From assembly GCA_037127315.1 (NCBI GenBank), contig JBBBDQ010000350.1, forward strand, positions 183,501 to 247,500: DNA of 64,000 nt. The letters are read 5' to 3'. The notes under the pieces are model-generated. The model was given only the letters and a program-made list of their open reading frames with translations, did no database searches and was not told where the DNA came from. This DNA comes from Ascarosepion bandense. Taxonomy: Eukaryota; Mollusca; Cephalopoda; Sepiida; Sepiidae. Shown here in pieces: positions 1 to 11,084 of this stretch; position 1 is the stretch's first letter; every line of letters begins with the position of its first letter. The position numbers and the translations under genes were made by a program.

Positions 1-567
1 TCTGTTGAAACTTTTTGTTTCACCCAGTCAGTTTTCTCCCCTTTGTCTAAATATCTTCTAGGCGTCGCGAACATCAATTATCATCCTTGTCCTTTCATTT
101 AAAGGCTATCTATAAATACTCTAACTGACTGATCACGTGATACACATTCTTTCCTCATTTGTGATCAGACAATTTGTGATGTTTATCGGCTGCTATTTTC
201 TCTAACAGCGTTCTTAACAGTATATTGTTTTCATTTTTTCTTTTCTCTTGCTCTTCTTTTCCACTTTTTGTCTTTTTAATTTCTTTACTTTTTGTCTGTT
301 CCACTGCATTCTGTCTCACTCTCTCCCTTATTCTATGTCTTTTTTCTGGTACTACATTTTTCTGAAGTGTGCTTCCATCTCTCGCAATAGATTCAATTCC
401 CATATAAAACTCTATATAATCATCAAGACTAACGATGCTGTGTAAAATATGCAACTATCTCAACCACCAAATCGAGAAGATCCACTGATCTTTCAAACTG
501 TAATATAGTTCTGTGTCCCGCAGAAATATGATTTCGGTCAAAGGCAGGAATATAAATAGTGAGAAAC
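1..567. other. Unassigned stretch beside an LTR, with a short Lys/Glu-rich frame
   Basis: No recognised gene. The minus strand is open for 99 codons (454 to 155), ending in a Lys/Glu/Arg-rich segment. It lies just inside the family-A LTR, so it could be a remnant of that element's internal region. However, I see no gag zinc knuckle, protease or primer-binding site, and the LTR looks solo. Treat as unexplained. Confidence 0.3.
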
Positions 568-1378
568 TGTTGAAGATCACCTCTTTTTACACATGAGAAT
601 GGACTCGCCTGATGTGTACATATAATCCTGCCTATACAGAGAACAGCAGTAATCGTCACTGAGAGTTTTCTCGCTGCGACGGCATTTCTCACTGTCAGCT
701 CTCTGCCTTCGGGCAGAGAGCAATAACCCAGTCGTGGTTCCGCCGAAGGGTAGAAGCACGACTGGGCAAAAATAGATAGCCATTTTTTGGCCGGGCCATA
801 TAGCCTGGAAATCCCAGTCATAAACTGACCATGTGCCACATGTTGCCCTTACTGGGAGGGACAACTAAATATAGTGATCGTCACTGAGAGTTTTCTCGCT
901 GCGACGGCATTTCTCACTGTCAGCTTTCTGCCTTTGGGCAGAGGGCGCTCTCTGCTTCCGAGCAGAGAGCACTAACCCAGTCGTGGCTCCGCCGAAGGGT
1001 AGAAGCACGACTGGGTAAAAATAGACAGGTATTATTGGCCGGCCATATAGCCCGGAAATTCCCACTCATAACTGACCATGTGTCACATGTTGCCCTTAGT
1101 GGGAGGGACAGCTAAATATAGTGATTGTCAGTTTTAAGTTGAGTTGAGTAGTTGTGCAGCCGCTAGTTGGTCAGTAAGAATATAGACTCATTACCCGGAC
1201 ATACTTCTTCACTACAAGATTGTATATATTGGTTTTTACTAAGAGTATTCCTGGTATTCCTGAATTGACTAACCCGTGTTCCAGTTTGTTTACTTTTGTT
1301 CAATATAACTTACATTTTTTATCTGCCTATCTGCTTTTGTTATTATTATGTGTAGTTTCTCAACAAGAATCGACAACA
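568..1378 (-). mobile_element. Solo LTR, family A, copy 1 (inverted)
   Basis: An 811-bp block matches 42626-43496 in reverse orientation along its whole length. On the minus strand it starts TGTTGTCG and ends GATCTTCAACA, close to the TG...CA ends of retroviral-type LTRs. It is flanked by near-identical 5-bp sites, gaaac (563-567) and aaaac (1379-1383), as expected of target duplication. Inside, a GC-rich module of about 250 bp occurs twice. Each module carries a hairpin whose arms begin CCCAGTCGTG and end CACGACTGGG (727-766 and 976-1015), and a second hairpin built on GCTCTCTGC. No internal coding region is attached. The open frames across it are chance frames in GC-rich sequence. Confidence 0.72.
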
Positions 1379-2226
1379 AAAACAAAAGTGTGTTTACGTC
1401 AAAAGCAACGGGGAACAAAGGAATGTAATGTACTTTTGTGACTCGATAGGAATGTGTTTGGTGTCAGAAACAAAGACCAAAAAAATGTGTTTGTAACAAG
1501 GCAGCCGTTCTCTAAGTCAGAAAATATAAACAATGACAGGCGCAATGTGATGGCATCAAAGGTAGCGCTTCCAAAGATAATTATCTGCAAAAAATGATTA
1601 CTAGTTGAGCCTACCCATAGATGACGCAATTAAGCGGCATTTGAGGAATTTCAGTAAAGATATTATCGGGGTTTTGAGCCAAAAGGCATAACAGAGCTGA
1701 GGGGCAAATGAAGACAGAGAAAAGAAGCGAACTCTCGATAAATCCCTCGTATGTGAATGATTTCTTCTGACTCCTACTCCACACAAATGAGTCAAAAAAG
1801 AAATAAAAATATAATTTAGTATTTATATTTATATACATGTGTTGTGTAGATCGTTGATGTCAGGACGATCGTCATACTTGGTTTCCAAATTTTATAGCAA
1901 AACTTTAATGGTGCTTATTTATAGACAAATCTTTCTTTACATATTTTATTCATGATTTATTCAGCTTTAAGGATACTATCTTTCATCTTGTTCAAAGTAT
2001 TTCAGACAAAACTGCATTACAATTTTCTGATCTTATTCAAACACGACAAACATAAGCGTAATTCTAAGATTCATTGTAAATAAAACCAATCGTCAAATGC
2101 TTGACATTGTTCAGGTCTATTATTCTTACATAGCCCCGGAGAGTCTGCGGAGAGATCTAAGGCAGGTCGTGGTGTGTTGTTATGGTTCCATTTCATGTTT
2201 TTTATATCCCCCTAACATCCCTAACG
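1379..2226. other. No recognised feature; holds the 3' flank of the LINE
   Basis: AT-rich unique-looking sequence. The part just below 2226 should be the 3' untranslated end of the minus-strand LINE. I could not find its terminus or a poly-A or simple-repeat tail. Confidence 0.4.
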
Positions 2227-2830
2227 TTACATAGACAAAGTTCTCCTAAGTGTGTGGGCTGTACTTAACAAGACAATTTTTTGTATATCTCTTTAGCCGG
2301 TGTTTCCAGGGATTTATTCAATGTGTTGCTTTGTTCCAATTTTTATCATTCCAAGTGCACCTACTATCACTGGCACGATTCTTGTTTTCAATTTCCAGAT
2401 TTTTTCTATTTCAATTTCCAGGTCTTTATATTTTGACAGCTTTTCGAATTCCTTGGTTGCTCTGTTACAATCCGCTGGACAAGCCATATCAATTAATAAG
2501 CAAGTTTTTTCTTTCTGGTTTTTAGCAATAATGTCCGGCCTATTTGCTTCAATTTTTCTGTCTGTGTAGAAGGTGTAATCTCATAGAATGGTGACATCTT
2601 TTTCTGTAACCGGTGCTGGGTGATGTTCATACCGGGGATTGTTTATAGATTTTCCATAGTGTTTGCACATTGTCCAATGTAAATATTGCTCCACTGTATC
2701 GTGACGATTTTATATTCATTTGGGGAAAGCACAGAACATCATGAGATTAGATGGTCTATTGTTTCTTGGTGTTTATCACAGAACCTGCATTTTGGATCCA
2801 CATTATTATGTATAATATTTATCTGAAAGT
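2227..2830 (-). pseudogene. Zinc finger and restriction-like endonuclease domain of the LINE
   Basis: Minus-strand translation gives a C-x2-C-x8-H-x4-C finger (CRFCDKHQETIDH, about 2790-2735) with a TGA in place of one residue before the last Cys. Further on comes RPD-x14-D followed by MACP (about 2540-2480). This fits the (R/K)PD...(D/E) active site of the PD-(D/E)XK fold found C-terminal in R2-type LINEs. The next part is a conserved-looking tail (KTRIVPVIVGALG) and then a TAA at about 2314. The frame reads on past it to the TAA at 2227. In the family this domain nicks the target for target-primed reverse transcription. Confidence 0.75.
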
Positions 2831-3329
2831 TTCATTTTCATATTTTATGCCGAAATAGTTGGTTCTTGGCTTCTGTTTTGCCTTTCTACAGAATCTACTA
2901 AATGTAAATCTTGCTTGTATTTACTGCCTCCTTTTATTATTGAATGTCTGTTCTTTCTTTCTTCATGTTGCTTGACTAATTGTATCATCCAGTCCTTTGT
3001 TGTTTCTATGCATGTTAGTATACCAATAGTTGTTGTCTTGTATGACAATTCTAGCTGAATAAGACTTCTTCCACCTTCTTTACGGGATATGTATAGACGG
3101 TTTACATCAGCCTTTGGATGATGCATCTTATGCTTAGAAAGAAGATTTCTTGTTTTAGAATCCATTCGCCTGATGTCGTTTAGAGTCCAGTTTAAGAAGT
3201 TGAAACTATATTGGACAACTGGGATTGCAAGGCTATTAATGGCCATCATTCTGTTCTGAGAATTCAATTCAGTTTTTAATATCAGTCGTAGCCTTCTATA
3301 GTACTCTGTACGCACTATTTTTTTTTTTT

Positions 3330-4134
3330 CATTTTTTATGGTGAAGTTTTTCACTGTCATTTACACCTAGATATTTATAAGCTTCTTCTGGCTTTAATTC
3401 TTTTATTGTTACAACAGGGTCTATGCAAATTGAGGATGTTTGTTGTAGCGATCCACGTAAAACTGTAGCTTTAGCACATTTATTCATTTTATTCATTCCA
3501 ATGTCTTCGCTGAAGCATTTTACCATTTGCATAAGACCGTCCAGCTCATTGTCATTCTTAGCATACAACTTTAAGTCATCCATGTAAAATAGATGGCTTA
3601 TTTTCTTTTGGGCTATTTTATAACCACATTCTGTTCTTTTGAGTTGGCTGATTAGTGCTATTAGTGATATGCAGAATGTAAAGGAGACAAAGGGTCACCT
3701 TGAAATATACCTCTTTTGATGTTTATTTCACCATTTCAGGGTTGTTTTCCATATCGATATGCATTGTTTGATGAAATCGATGATGACGGGTGATATCTTG
3801 TATATATTTAGCGTCTTCATGATCCAGGAAAGTGGTACACTATCGAATGCCTTACGATAATCTTACAGGACTAAGATTTTTCTTTGCATTGTAGCAGTTT
3901 TCCAGGCTCATTCTGTTAATAAGTAAACTGGTCTTTACATCCGTTACAGCCACGTTTGTACCCTTTTTTTTCAAGCGGTAATATGTCATTTCTTTCCAAG
4001 AAGAAATATGTCGGTTTTATTAAATTAGATGTTAATAGTTTGTATGTTGTCGGAAGACATGTAATTGGTCTGTAGTTTTTCGGGTTGTTTGTGTCACTAT
4101 TCTTGGGTAGAATAAATGTAATTCCTTTGGTCAT
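3330..4134 (-). pseudogene. Reverse transcriptase domain of the R2-like LINE
   Basis: Three blocks of the RT palm can be read on the minus strand. The fingers entry is NPKNYRPITCLPTTYK (about 4090-4030), followed by KGYKRGCNGCKDQ. Motif B-like GIFQGDPLSPL lies at about 3717-3685. The catalytic box FYMDDLKLYAKND is at about 3590-3550, with KYLGVN downstream. The two catalytic aspartates (MDD) survive, but frame changes between blocks show the gene is dead. Confidence 0.8.
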
Positions 4135-4823
4135 TCATGCAGGAATTTTAGTGAGATCGTCAACCATTTCTTGAAGTTCTTTGGCTATTTTTTAGCTGTA
4201 TTTAAATAATATAGCCAAAAGTTAGGAATTTTATCTATACCTGGAAATTTCCAATTGTGTGCTTTTTCAGTGCACATTTAACATCCTCTTCTGTGATTTC
4301 GGCCCATGTCTGTTCTGGTTTATTTTTTATTTGTTCTATCTCTTACGCAATCCAATCTACTTCTTTGTTATGTTCTTTAGGGCAACTCCATAATTTTTCC
4401 CAGAACTGTATAACTTCTTCCATTTTGGTGGGGAATGTCACTTCAACTCTTTTTTTACCTATTTCCCTGTAAACTTTCTTTGTATCGGTTTGAAAATTTT
4501 TGTTTTGTGTGTAGAATCTTGATCTTTTCTCATAGCATCTTATTCTTTGAGCCGTCAGTTGTCTTGTTTGCTTTATTTTTCTTTAGTTGATAGGACTTCA
4601 TTTTCATTTCTAATGTTGTATTTTCTTTCGACTCTTCTGCCTTTTCTAGTTCTTACATTTATTCCTCTTGTCAGTTCATCGAGTACTGATAGTTCATTTT
4701 TATGTTGTTCGATTTCTTTGACTATATTTCTTTTCCAAGGTTAATCTTCATGTCTGCGAGACTGCCTTGTTTTTAATTTGATGTTCAATATTTTGTTGCT
4801 GCTATTGCTGATGCTATATTGCT

Positions 4824-5656
4824 TCATTGAGATTTGAGAGTGTCTTCATCCAAAATTAATTTGAATGCTGCATTGTAGAGCTTAATAGTTTCGAGGTTAT
4901 GCTTTGTTGCTTGTAATTTAGGGAGCTGTTCTCGTTCCTCCATTACAAGATTTTGTATCTGACTTATATGGTTCTTGATTTCTTCCTTGGCTTCTCGTAT
5001 GCTGTTCTTGTTTTCCGTAAAATAATTCTGTTTAATGTGTTCTGAACTCGTTTTATTGTCGTCTTGTAACTGACTCAGATCACACCTTTCCAGCACTTCT
5101 AAACATACTGCATTATCTTCACAGTGATTTGTGTGTATCACGGTTTCCACATTATGACCTGTGGCTTGTTTGATGTTACCATTTTTTATTTCTGATTCCG
5201 GTTTCTTTTCATATTTTGTTGATTCATCTATACTGGTTGTAATTCTTTTTATCTCATTAATTTCAGCCTGTGTCAATCGGTTATTTCGCATGATGTATCT
5301 TCGTACATTGGCTAATTTATTTTCGTCGATGTGCTTTCTATTTGTTTGTTCAACCTTTTCTCGCTAAATATCAAATGTTTGGCGAGTGATGAGTTTTGAG
5401 GTTTGAGTAACGCTTCATGAAATGCAGTCATAACTACTTTGTACCCCTCAGGAGGCCATTGTATTTTTTCTTTCTTTAAATATACGGTTATAGATCTAGC
5501 TGGAGAATTTTCAGGGTCATCATTAGGATTATCCTGGTTGTGGGGATCTGAAGATTCATGCTTTGTGCAGGAGTTTGTTCCTATGGCAGATTTTTCGATC
5601 TCAGGTAGGTTCCCTCCTGAAGAACGGGCTCCCTGTTTATCCACTGAAAGAGCCAT
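4824..5656 (-). pseudogene. N-terminal region of the R2-like LINE ORF
   Basis: Two minus-strand open blocks (5656-5312, 114 codons; 5291-4824, 155 codons) are charged, Lys/Glu/Asn-rich and probably coiled-coil in part. They lie directly upstream of the RT remnants in the same direction. I see no clear zinc finger or Myb motif of the kind R2 N-termini often carry. Assignment to the LINE rests on position and order. Confidence 0.5.
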
Positions 5657-5989
5657 ACTGGACTTTGTATTTCAATTTATATTTCTCATATTTTCCTCCG
5701 AGTGACGCACGGGTCCAAAAGTCCACCCAAAGTTGCCCGGCATGTTGGGCACGTCTTTTACAAACAGGGCCCTGAAGCACGTCTTTTGCAAACAGGGTCT
5801 CGAAGCCTGTAGGGGATCGTTTGTGACCTCATAACGCAGTAGCCATTCACTCCTCGGTACGATTAACATCTTGAGTTGCGGGTTGTTGTTTGGAGTTTTC
5901 CTTCTCCTAAATGGGTTGCCAAGCGACAGCTGACAGACACGCGATTGGAATTCAAAGAGGAAGACGCTGTTTAAAAACAAAGAAATTGG

Positions 5990-7215
5990 GCGTAGCAGCC
6001 CCTCAACGAAACAAAACATCACTACACTAGAGTATTTTATTTAAAAAAATGTTACTACTATCACTAGTTCTTGTAATAAAAATAATTGCTAAGAAAAAAA
6101 ATAATAGTAAAGAAAAAATTGACATACGTTCAAGTTTATTAGTACTGTGAGATTTAAAATAAAACTAATAATTTTTTCGTCCACTGTATATTCAGTTGTT
6201 TTTTCATTAAACAGAGTTATCAAAATAATATAAATTAAATAAGTATATAAAATGAATAAATAAATAAAAATAAATATACAAATAAATACGTATTCTTTCA
6301 AAAAAGAATATCGTAGAAATTATAATCAAACTGTTTCTCATAGTATTTATTCCTGTTGTTTTGCTTTGTTTTTGGTTTTTAAGAAAATTATAATAGTTAA
6401 AAAATAAAAATGAAAATAAAAAATAATAAAAAATTTATTTCGAAATATCGACAACTAAGGGAAATATGAATAATAAGAAAACTGATCATTCTATTTATTA
6501 GGATCATTTAAAGAAGAAACAGATAAATTAAATAATATATGAAGAAAAAATCATGTTTATGTTAAAATAGTAAAACAGAATTTCATATAGAAAAAATTAA
6601 AAGAGAAAAACGCCGGTTAAAAAAAACAAACAAACTCAGACGTAACAGCTGCTTAACGGAACAAAACATCAATACACTAGAAAGTATTTTGTTAAAAGAA
6701 AAAAATTGTTGTTACCATTACTTGTCCTTGCAACAAAAATAATTGTTAAGATAAAAAAATCAAAATTTACTGGAAAAGAAAAAGTTGACATACATTTGAG
6801 TTTATTACTGCCGTGAAATTTAAAAATAATAATTTGCTCTCCCACTTTATTTATCTGTTATTTTTTTATTAAAGTCGTCGAAAATAAGGTTATCGAAAAA
6901 TAAATAAATAAATAAAATGAATGAATAAATAAAAAATAAATAAATACGTATTCTTTCTAATTGTTTCTAACTGTTTTTAGTGTTTTTCATCGTATTTTTT
7001 CTGTTATCTTGTTTTATTTTTGTTTATAAGAAAGATTATCATAGTTTAAAAAATATTTCGAAATATCGACAACTAAGGGAAATATGAATAAGAAAACTTG
7101 TGGATGAATCTATTAGGATCACTTAAAGAAGAAGCAGATAATTTAAATAATATACGAGGAAAAATTAATGTTTACGTTTAAAATAATAGAATAAAATTTC
7201 ATTAGAAAAAACGTT
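5990..7215. repeat. Diverged tandem duplication, unit about 0.6 kb
   Basis: Two AT-rich units follow each other. Unit 1 runs from about 5990 to 6605 and unit 2 from about 6640 to 7215. Shared anchors include ACAAAACATCA (6011 and 6661), GACATAC...TTGAGTTTATTA-type text, and CGAAATATCGACAACTAAGG (6441 and 7059). The spacing is 650 at the left anchor and 618 at the right. Indels are common, so the duplication is old. No coding content is recognised. Confidence 0.75.
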
Positions 7216-7268
7216 ACGTTTTCAGGAGCCTCAGAAAAACACGTCATTCCCGTTGTAATTCCAATCGC

Positions 7269-7270
<2 letters not shown>

Positions 7271-7318
<48 letters not shown>
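7271..7318. repeat. (ATT)n microsatellite
   Basis: About 16 uninterrupted ATT units. A shorter (ATA/AAT)n run follows at 7497-7520. The rest of 7320-8024 is AT-rich with no recognised feature. Confidence 0.95.
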
Positions 7319-8024
7319 TCCTTTGATTTTTTTTTATTGCATACTGATGTATTTCCGGGTCCCAACCAGAGACGTGGGGTCAGATATGGCATCATGAGAT
7401 TTTTCACTGTCTTTTTATGGTAAGAAAAAAAATTCCTAAGATCACATATATTTTACACATGAAAAACTCTTCGTAAGGTGTGGTCTATAGTTGTTATATA
7501 ATAATAATAATAATAATAATCTCATCATGTGATGGCTCTACAAAATCTTTCGGTATTAAAGATTTGTCCTTTTCCCATATATATATTTAGATAGTCTTTT
7601 GCTGTTTTTCTTACTCTCTACTGTTAAAAGAGGTTTTATGGTTGCGAAATCTATTTTTCAACGAACGTTCTATGGCTCCTAAATAAAATTTGTCATGTTC
7701 TCCACACACCTTAAGCTTAGTATGTTAGTTTATTTTAATTATCCTTGCAGAAAAAATAATTTAAAAATATGTGTCGCAATGTCAGACCACAGCTTACTTT
7801 GCAGATTCGAAAGAAGGTTCAATACTAGAATCACTGAGCCTACCTGGCCATTTACCTTCCTATTACCACGTTCTTTTTTTACTCCTATAAATTTTTATTT
7901 GTGAAAAGAACCACTTAGACAAGTTTACTGCTCCAAAATATGCCGAGTTCCCTGAGGATAGGACCATGAAGCTGCGTCACTGATGGCGAGGGGCAGTGAA
8001 ACAAAAAGGCAGATATGTGGTTTT

Positions 8025-8640
8025 TTTATCATTTCACCCCAAGCAAGGCATTTTACTGCCACTGTTGCGCAGGGGTTACATAAAGGAAAGTGATGAGAAA
8101 GAGGGGTTAGTTATAGGAAATATCAGGAGGAAGGTAATACACGAATGAGAATACCTGTTTAATGGGGGTGCCGTGGATGGAGAAAATGAGAAAATGGATG
8201 CGAGTTAGTGAGATAAGAGATGTCTATTGACCTTATATTTAAATTCCTGGAGATTGTAGCTGTCGGGGGAAGCAAGTATATGGAAGGGAATTCCACAGGC
8301 GGAAAGTACGAGAAAAGAAGCTTTTAAAGCAGAAATTGCAGTTACATTTTATCGGTTTCATTGTAAAAGGGTGGGACCTAGTTGCTAATCTAGTAGCCCT
8401 TGTAAATTCATACCTAGGGGGTACCAGTGAGCTAAGTTAATTAGAGCAGAAGCCGTGAAAGTATTCGTAGAAGAGGCAAAAGGAAGCCACGTCACGCCGG
8501 TGAGAGAGCGATTGCAGTCGAGCTGACAATCGGTATCGATCACATTACAGATTCTCCGTTGGATTTTGTCAAGAACCCCGAGGTGAATAGCAGGGGCACA
8601 CGACCAGATGTGACAACAGTATTCAATACAATGTTGAATA
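8025..8640 (-). mobile_element. Jockey/CR1-type LINE 3' end, 5'-truncated (copy 1)
   Basis: The reverse complement matches the copies at 23660 and 58785. It holds the C-terminal RT-ORF segment and a 3' untranslated tail ending in the shared ATCGTTTCACCCC-like terminus (plus-strand tttcaccccaagcaaggc at 8032-8054). Minus-strand coding words such as WNSLP and the LQEFK-type block are recognisable but frameshifted. The upstream part covers the QRRICNVI-type block. Non-functional. Confidence 0.7.
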
Positions 8641-9189
8641 AATAATTCAAAATTTGTTATATTTTATGAAAAGATTGCTTAATATATAAAACGATGGGTA
8701 GTGCATGTATTTATATGTGAAAGACATGTAAAGTGAAAAACCCTTTCAAAGCATGTATAGAAACTGGGGATTCCATTCTCATCTTCGAGACTTTTCACGG
8801 TGCAAACATTCTTGAATTTCTTGACAATACATTTAACTGTTGCAAATGGATTTAAAATCGTTTGGATATGAATTTGTAGATTTTCCTTTCATTGTGGTAA
8901 GTCATAATCTTTAACCTGATGTTGTTACGAAGTTCTTTAATCTTATCTGTAGAAACTGGTTTCTTTTTCTACGAAAAATGGTAAATATTGCAAATGCCAT
9001 TCTCCAGTTTATCTCAAGTCTTGAATAGGACGATATATTTTTTACATTATTTTCAAAGTAAGTGAAGAGCTCTCTAAAATATTTCCTTCCTGTAAAATAT
9101 GTGTTTGAATAACATTTACACAAGTTTGATATACATACGCACACACATATGTACACGCACACATTTACACACAGACATATATATATATA
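8641..9189. other. No recognised feature
   Basis: AT-rich sequence. The open frame on the minus strand near 8911-9162 has no recognisable domain and ends in a (CA)n/(TA)n stretch at 9135-9189. Confidence 0.4.
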
Positions 9190-9790
9190 CAGTACTGTGC
9201 AAAAGATTAGGACAAGAACTATTGTATCATTTATGAGGCATCAAAATAAAGTTTAAAATCACCCCTGTTCTAAAAGTATTAGCACAGGGGTGATTTTTCT
9301 AAAAACCTCACTGAAATTCAAATACAGGGTAAAAAGCCAAGTAAATTGCTAATAAATATTGATTATTTAAAACTATGTAAAAGAAATGTATTAAAAAGAA
9401 GTTATATTTAATTTTTCCTATTTTCTATTAAACAAGTTATTTTTAAACTACTCTGTTGAACATCTATAGAAGATTTTGGATAAAAAATTGATAAACCTAA
9501 TGTTACTTCGCAAGATATATTTGGGAACAAATTCAAGCTGCTTGGCAGGAGATACCATTAGATACATTGAAGAAACTTGTGATGTCAATGCCTGACAGAA
9601 TGTAGGCTGTGATCAAAGCAAAAGGCTATTATACTAAATATTGAATTTATTTTGTTACAAGTATTTTTCTTGTTAAAGCATTTGTTGAATAAATCAAATA
9701 AAAATTACTTTAATTAAATTGTTTATTTTCTGTCAATATACCTGATAAAAGATAAAATAGTTCTTGTCCTAATAATTTTGCACAGTACTG
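9190..9790 (+). mobile_element. Tc1-type deletion derivative with terminal inverted repeats
   Basis: The ends are inverted repeats of about 30 bp. The left begins CAGTACTGTGCAAAAGATTA. The right is its complement, ending TTTTGCACAGTACTG, and both continue into ACAAGAACTA. The flanks are TA/TA, the mariner/Tc1 target duplication (here inside a TA run). At about 600 bp it is less than half of a normal Tc1. Only the transposase C-terminus remains, so it would need a transposase supplied in trans. An inner inverted repeat built on ATCACCCCTGT lies at 9260-9295. Confidence 0.88.
9510..9644 (+). pseudogene. Tc1 transposase C-terminal remnant
   Basis: Reads IWEQIQAAWQEIPLDTLKKL, then a second block ending GYYTKY and a stop, with one internal TAG between them. 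This is the usual end of Tc1-family transposases, downstream of the last catalytic Asp/Glu. The DNA-binding and catalytic parts are missing. Confidence 0.8.
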
Positions 9791-10215
9791 TATATATATA
9801 TGTGTATGTGTGTGTATCTAGAAAGAAAGAAAGAAAGAAAGAAAGAAGAGACCTTGATGCAAAATATATCTGCAGTTTTTCTAATTCCTAAAACTCCTTT
9901 AAATGTTATATTTTGAAGTTTTAAATTTTTTGTTAAAAGAATTTATAAAACTTCATAACGACTACAAAAAAAATATAACCGCCATTCTTAACTCCAGAAT
10001 TTCTAGATCTTTCTAGTTTCTGTTCCTCAACTTCTCTCTCTTTCTCTTTCTATCTCTCTTTTGCGCTCTTTCTCTCTATATCCCCCCCCTCTGTTATTGT
10101 CTTTGCTTTCTCAATCTTTCATATTTTGTACAAATTAAATGACGGAAACTCTAGTAAGTTTTATTTATGTAAAATGTATATTATCTTAGGAATTTTTTAT
10201 TCTTACCCAAAAAGG
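9791..10215. repeat. Simple-sequence stretch: (GAAA)n and pyrimidine tract
   Basis: Holds (TG)n near 9795, a (GAAA)n run at 9821-9847, a poly-A stretch and a CT-rich tract at 10025-10100. No gene seen. Confidence 0.7.
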
Positions 10216-10525
10216 GATGTGTTGTGGTGCAGTGGATATCGACTCGGAATGACAAATCAGGAAGCCGAGTTCGAACTCCAGTTGAATTCATGGCATTCAC
10301 TTTCGCACAAATATCATTGGGAAAGGTATATAGCCGTCTCTTCCCTCCAGTTATTGGTTAAATAATAGGACAGATTGGGTTCTATAGCCTTGGCTGGCAA
10401 CCAGTCTACCGCAGAAAGCAATGGCAACTTACTGCGGGATAATCTTCTGCCCAGTCAGTCATGTCTCTTTCGAGACCTGATCGCCTAAGCCGATATCCAA
10501 TGCACCACAACGCACATCCCTTATC
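10216..10525 (+). repeat. tRNA-derived SINE-1 with an inverted second head at its 3' end
   Basis: The 5' part has pol III-like boxes: an A-box-like GTGGTGCAGTGG and a B box GAGTTCGAACTCC. Then come the SINE-1 body words GGACAGATTGGGTTCTATAG and CAGTCTACCGCAGAAAGCAA. The copy stops early, after the GATCGCC block. About 30 bp of SINE head then follow in reverse (10494-10523), so the unit is bounded by inverted repeats GGGATGTG...CACATCCC. Confidence 0.85.
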
Positions 10526-11084
10526 AGATTAACTTTCCGTAAAAAAGTAATTAAACAATTACCATCTTGAAGGGAAAGAGAGGTCTTGGCAACTCCTGCC
10601 CAGATATGGTATCATGACGAGTCAGATACTTACTAGGGCGGTATAATAATTACAAAAAGTCGGGTGTGAGTCTGAGGCCCAATATGCTCTTAAGGCAAGG
10701 GACCTCCTAGACTTGTGATAGTTCAGGGTCTGATCGGCGGTGGTAGAATGTAACCAGTTTGTTTTTGAAGGTACTGAATGTAACGAGACAATTTTCTTTG
10801 AAAAAAAAATGTAACTTATCTGATAAATGAACAATTCTTTCAAAAATACGAATTTTTTTAAGGGCAAACCTAGAAAATCAATATTTTTTATTTATTTAGT
10901 ACTTATTTTTTACTGTTCATCAAAGTTTTTAATATATTTATTAGTACAATTGAAGAGAGAATTACGTTAAAATTAATATAACGTCAAATGGAAAATTTGA
11001 TTCTACTTTTACGATTTTATTGTATCTTATGGAATAATAACTTTATGCTTTTTTATGTATATCAAACTATAATGATTTAAATTA
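10526..11084. other. No recognised feature
   Basis: AT-rich. A minus-strand frame at 10622-10867 shows no domain. Confidence 0.35.

Larger units (their letters stand above)
2227..5656 (-). pseudogene. Degenerate R2-superclade-like non-LTR retrotransposon
   Basis: Minus-strand coding remnants in the right order span about 3.4 kb. They are an N-terminal charged segment (5656-4824), reverse transcriptase (about 4134-3330), connector (3360-2845) and a C-terminal zinc-finger/endonuclease domain (about 2830-2227). Stops and frameshifts break it throughout. A single ORF with a C-terminal restriction-like endonuclease marks the R2/R4/NeSL/CRE group, as opposed to LINEs with an N-terminal APE endonuclease. 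No APE domain is visible. The frame ends at a TAA at 2227. The 5' end is unclear and may extend to about 6000. It cannot be autonomous. The exact clade needs a phylogeny. Confidence 0.8.

Noticed and set aside
577..1065. Protein-coding frames over the first LTR (and 43188-43433 over its sister)
   Set aside because: They cover the hairpin modules, differ between copies by frame shifts, and match no protein family. The DNA-level repeat explains them.
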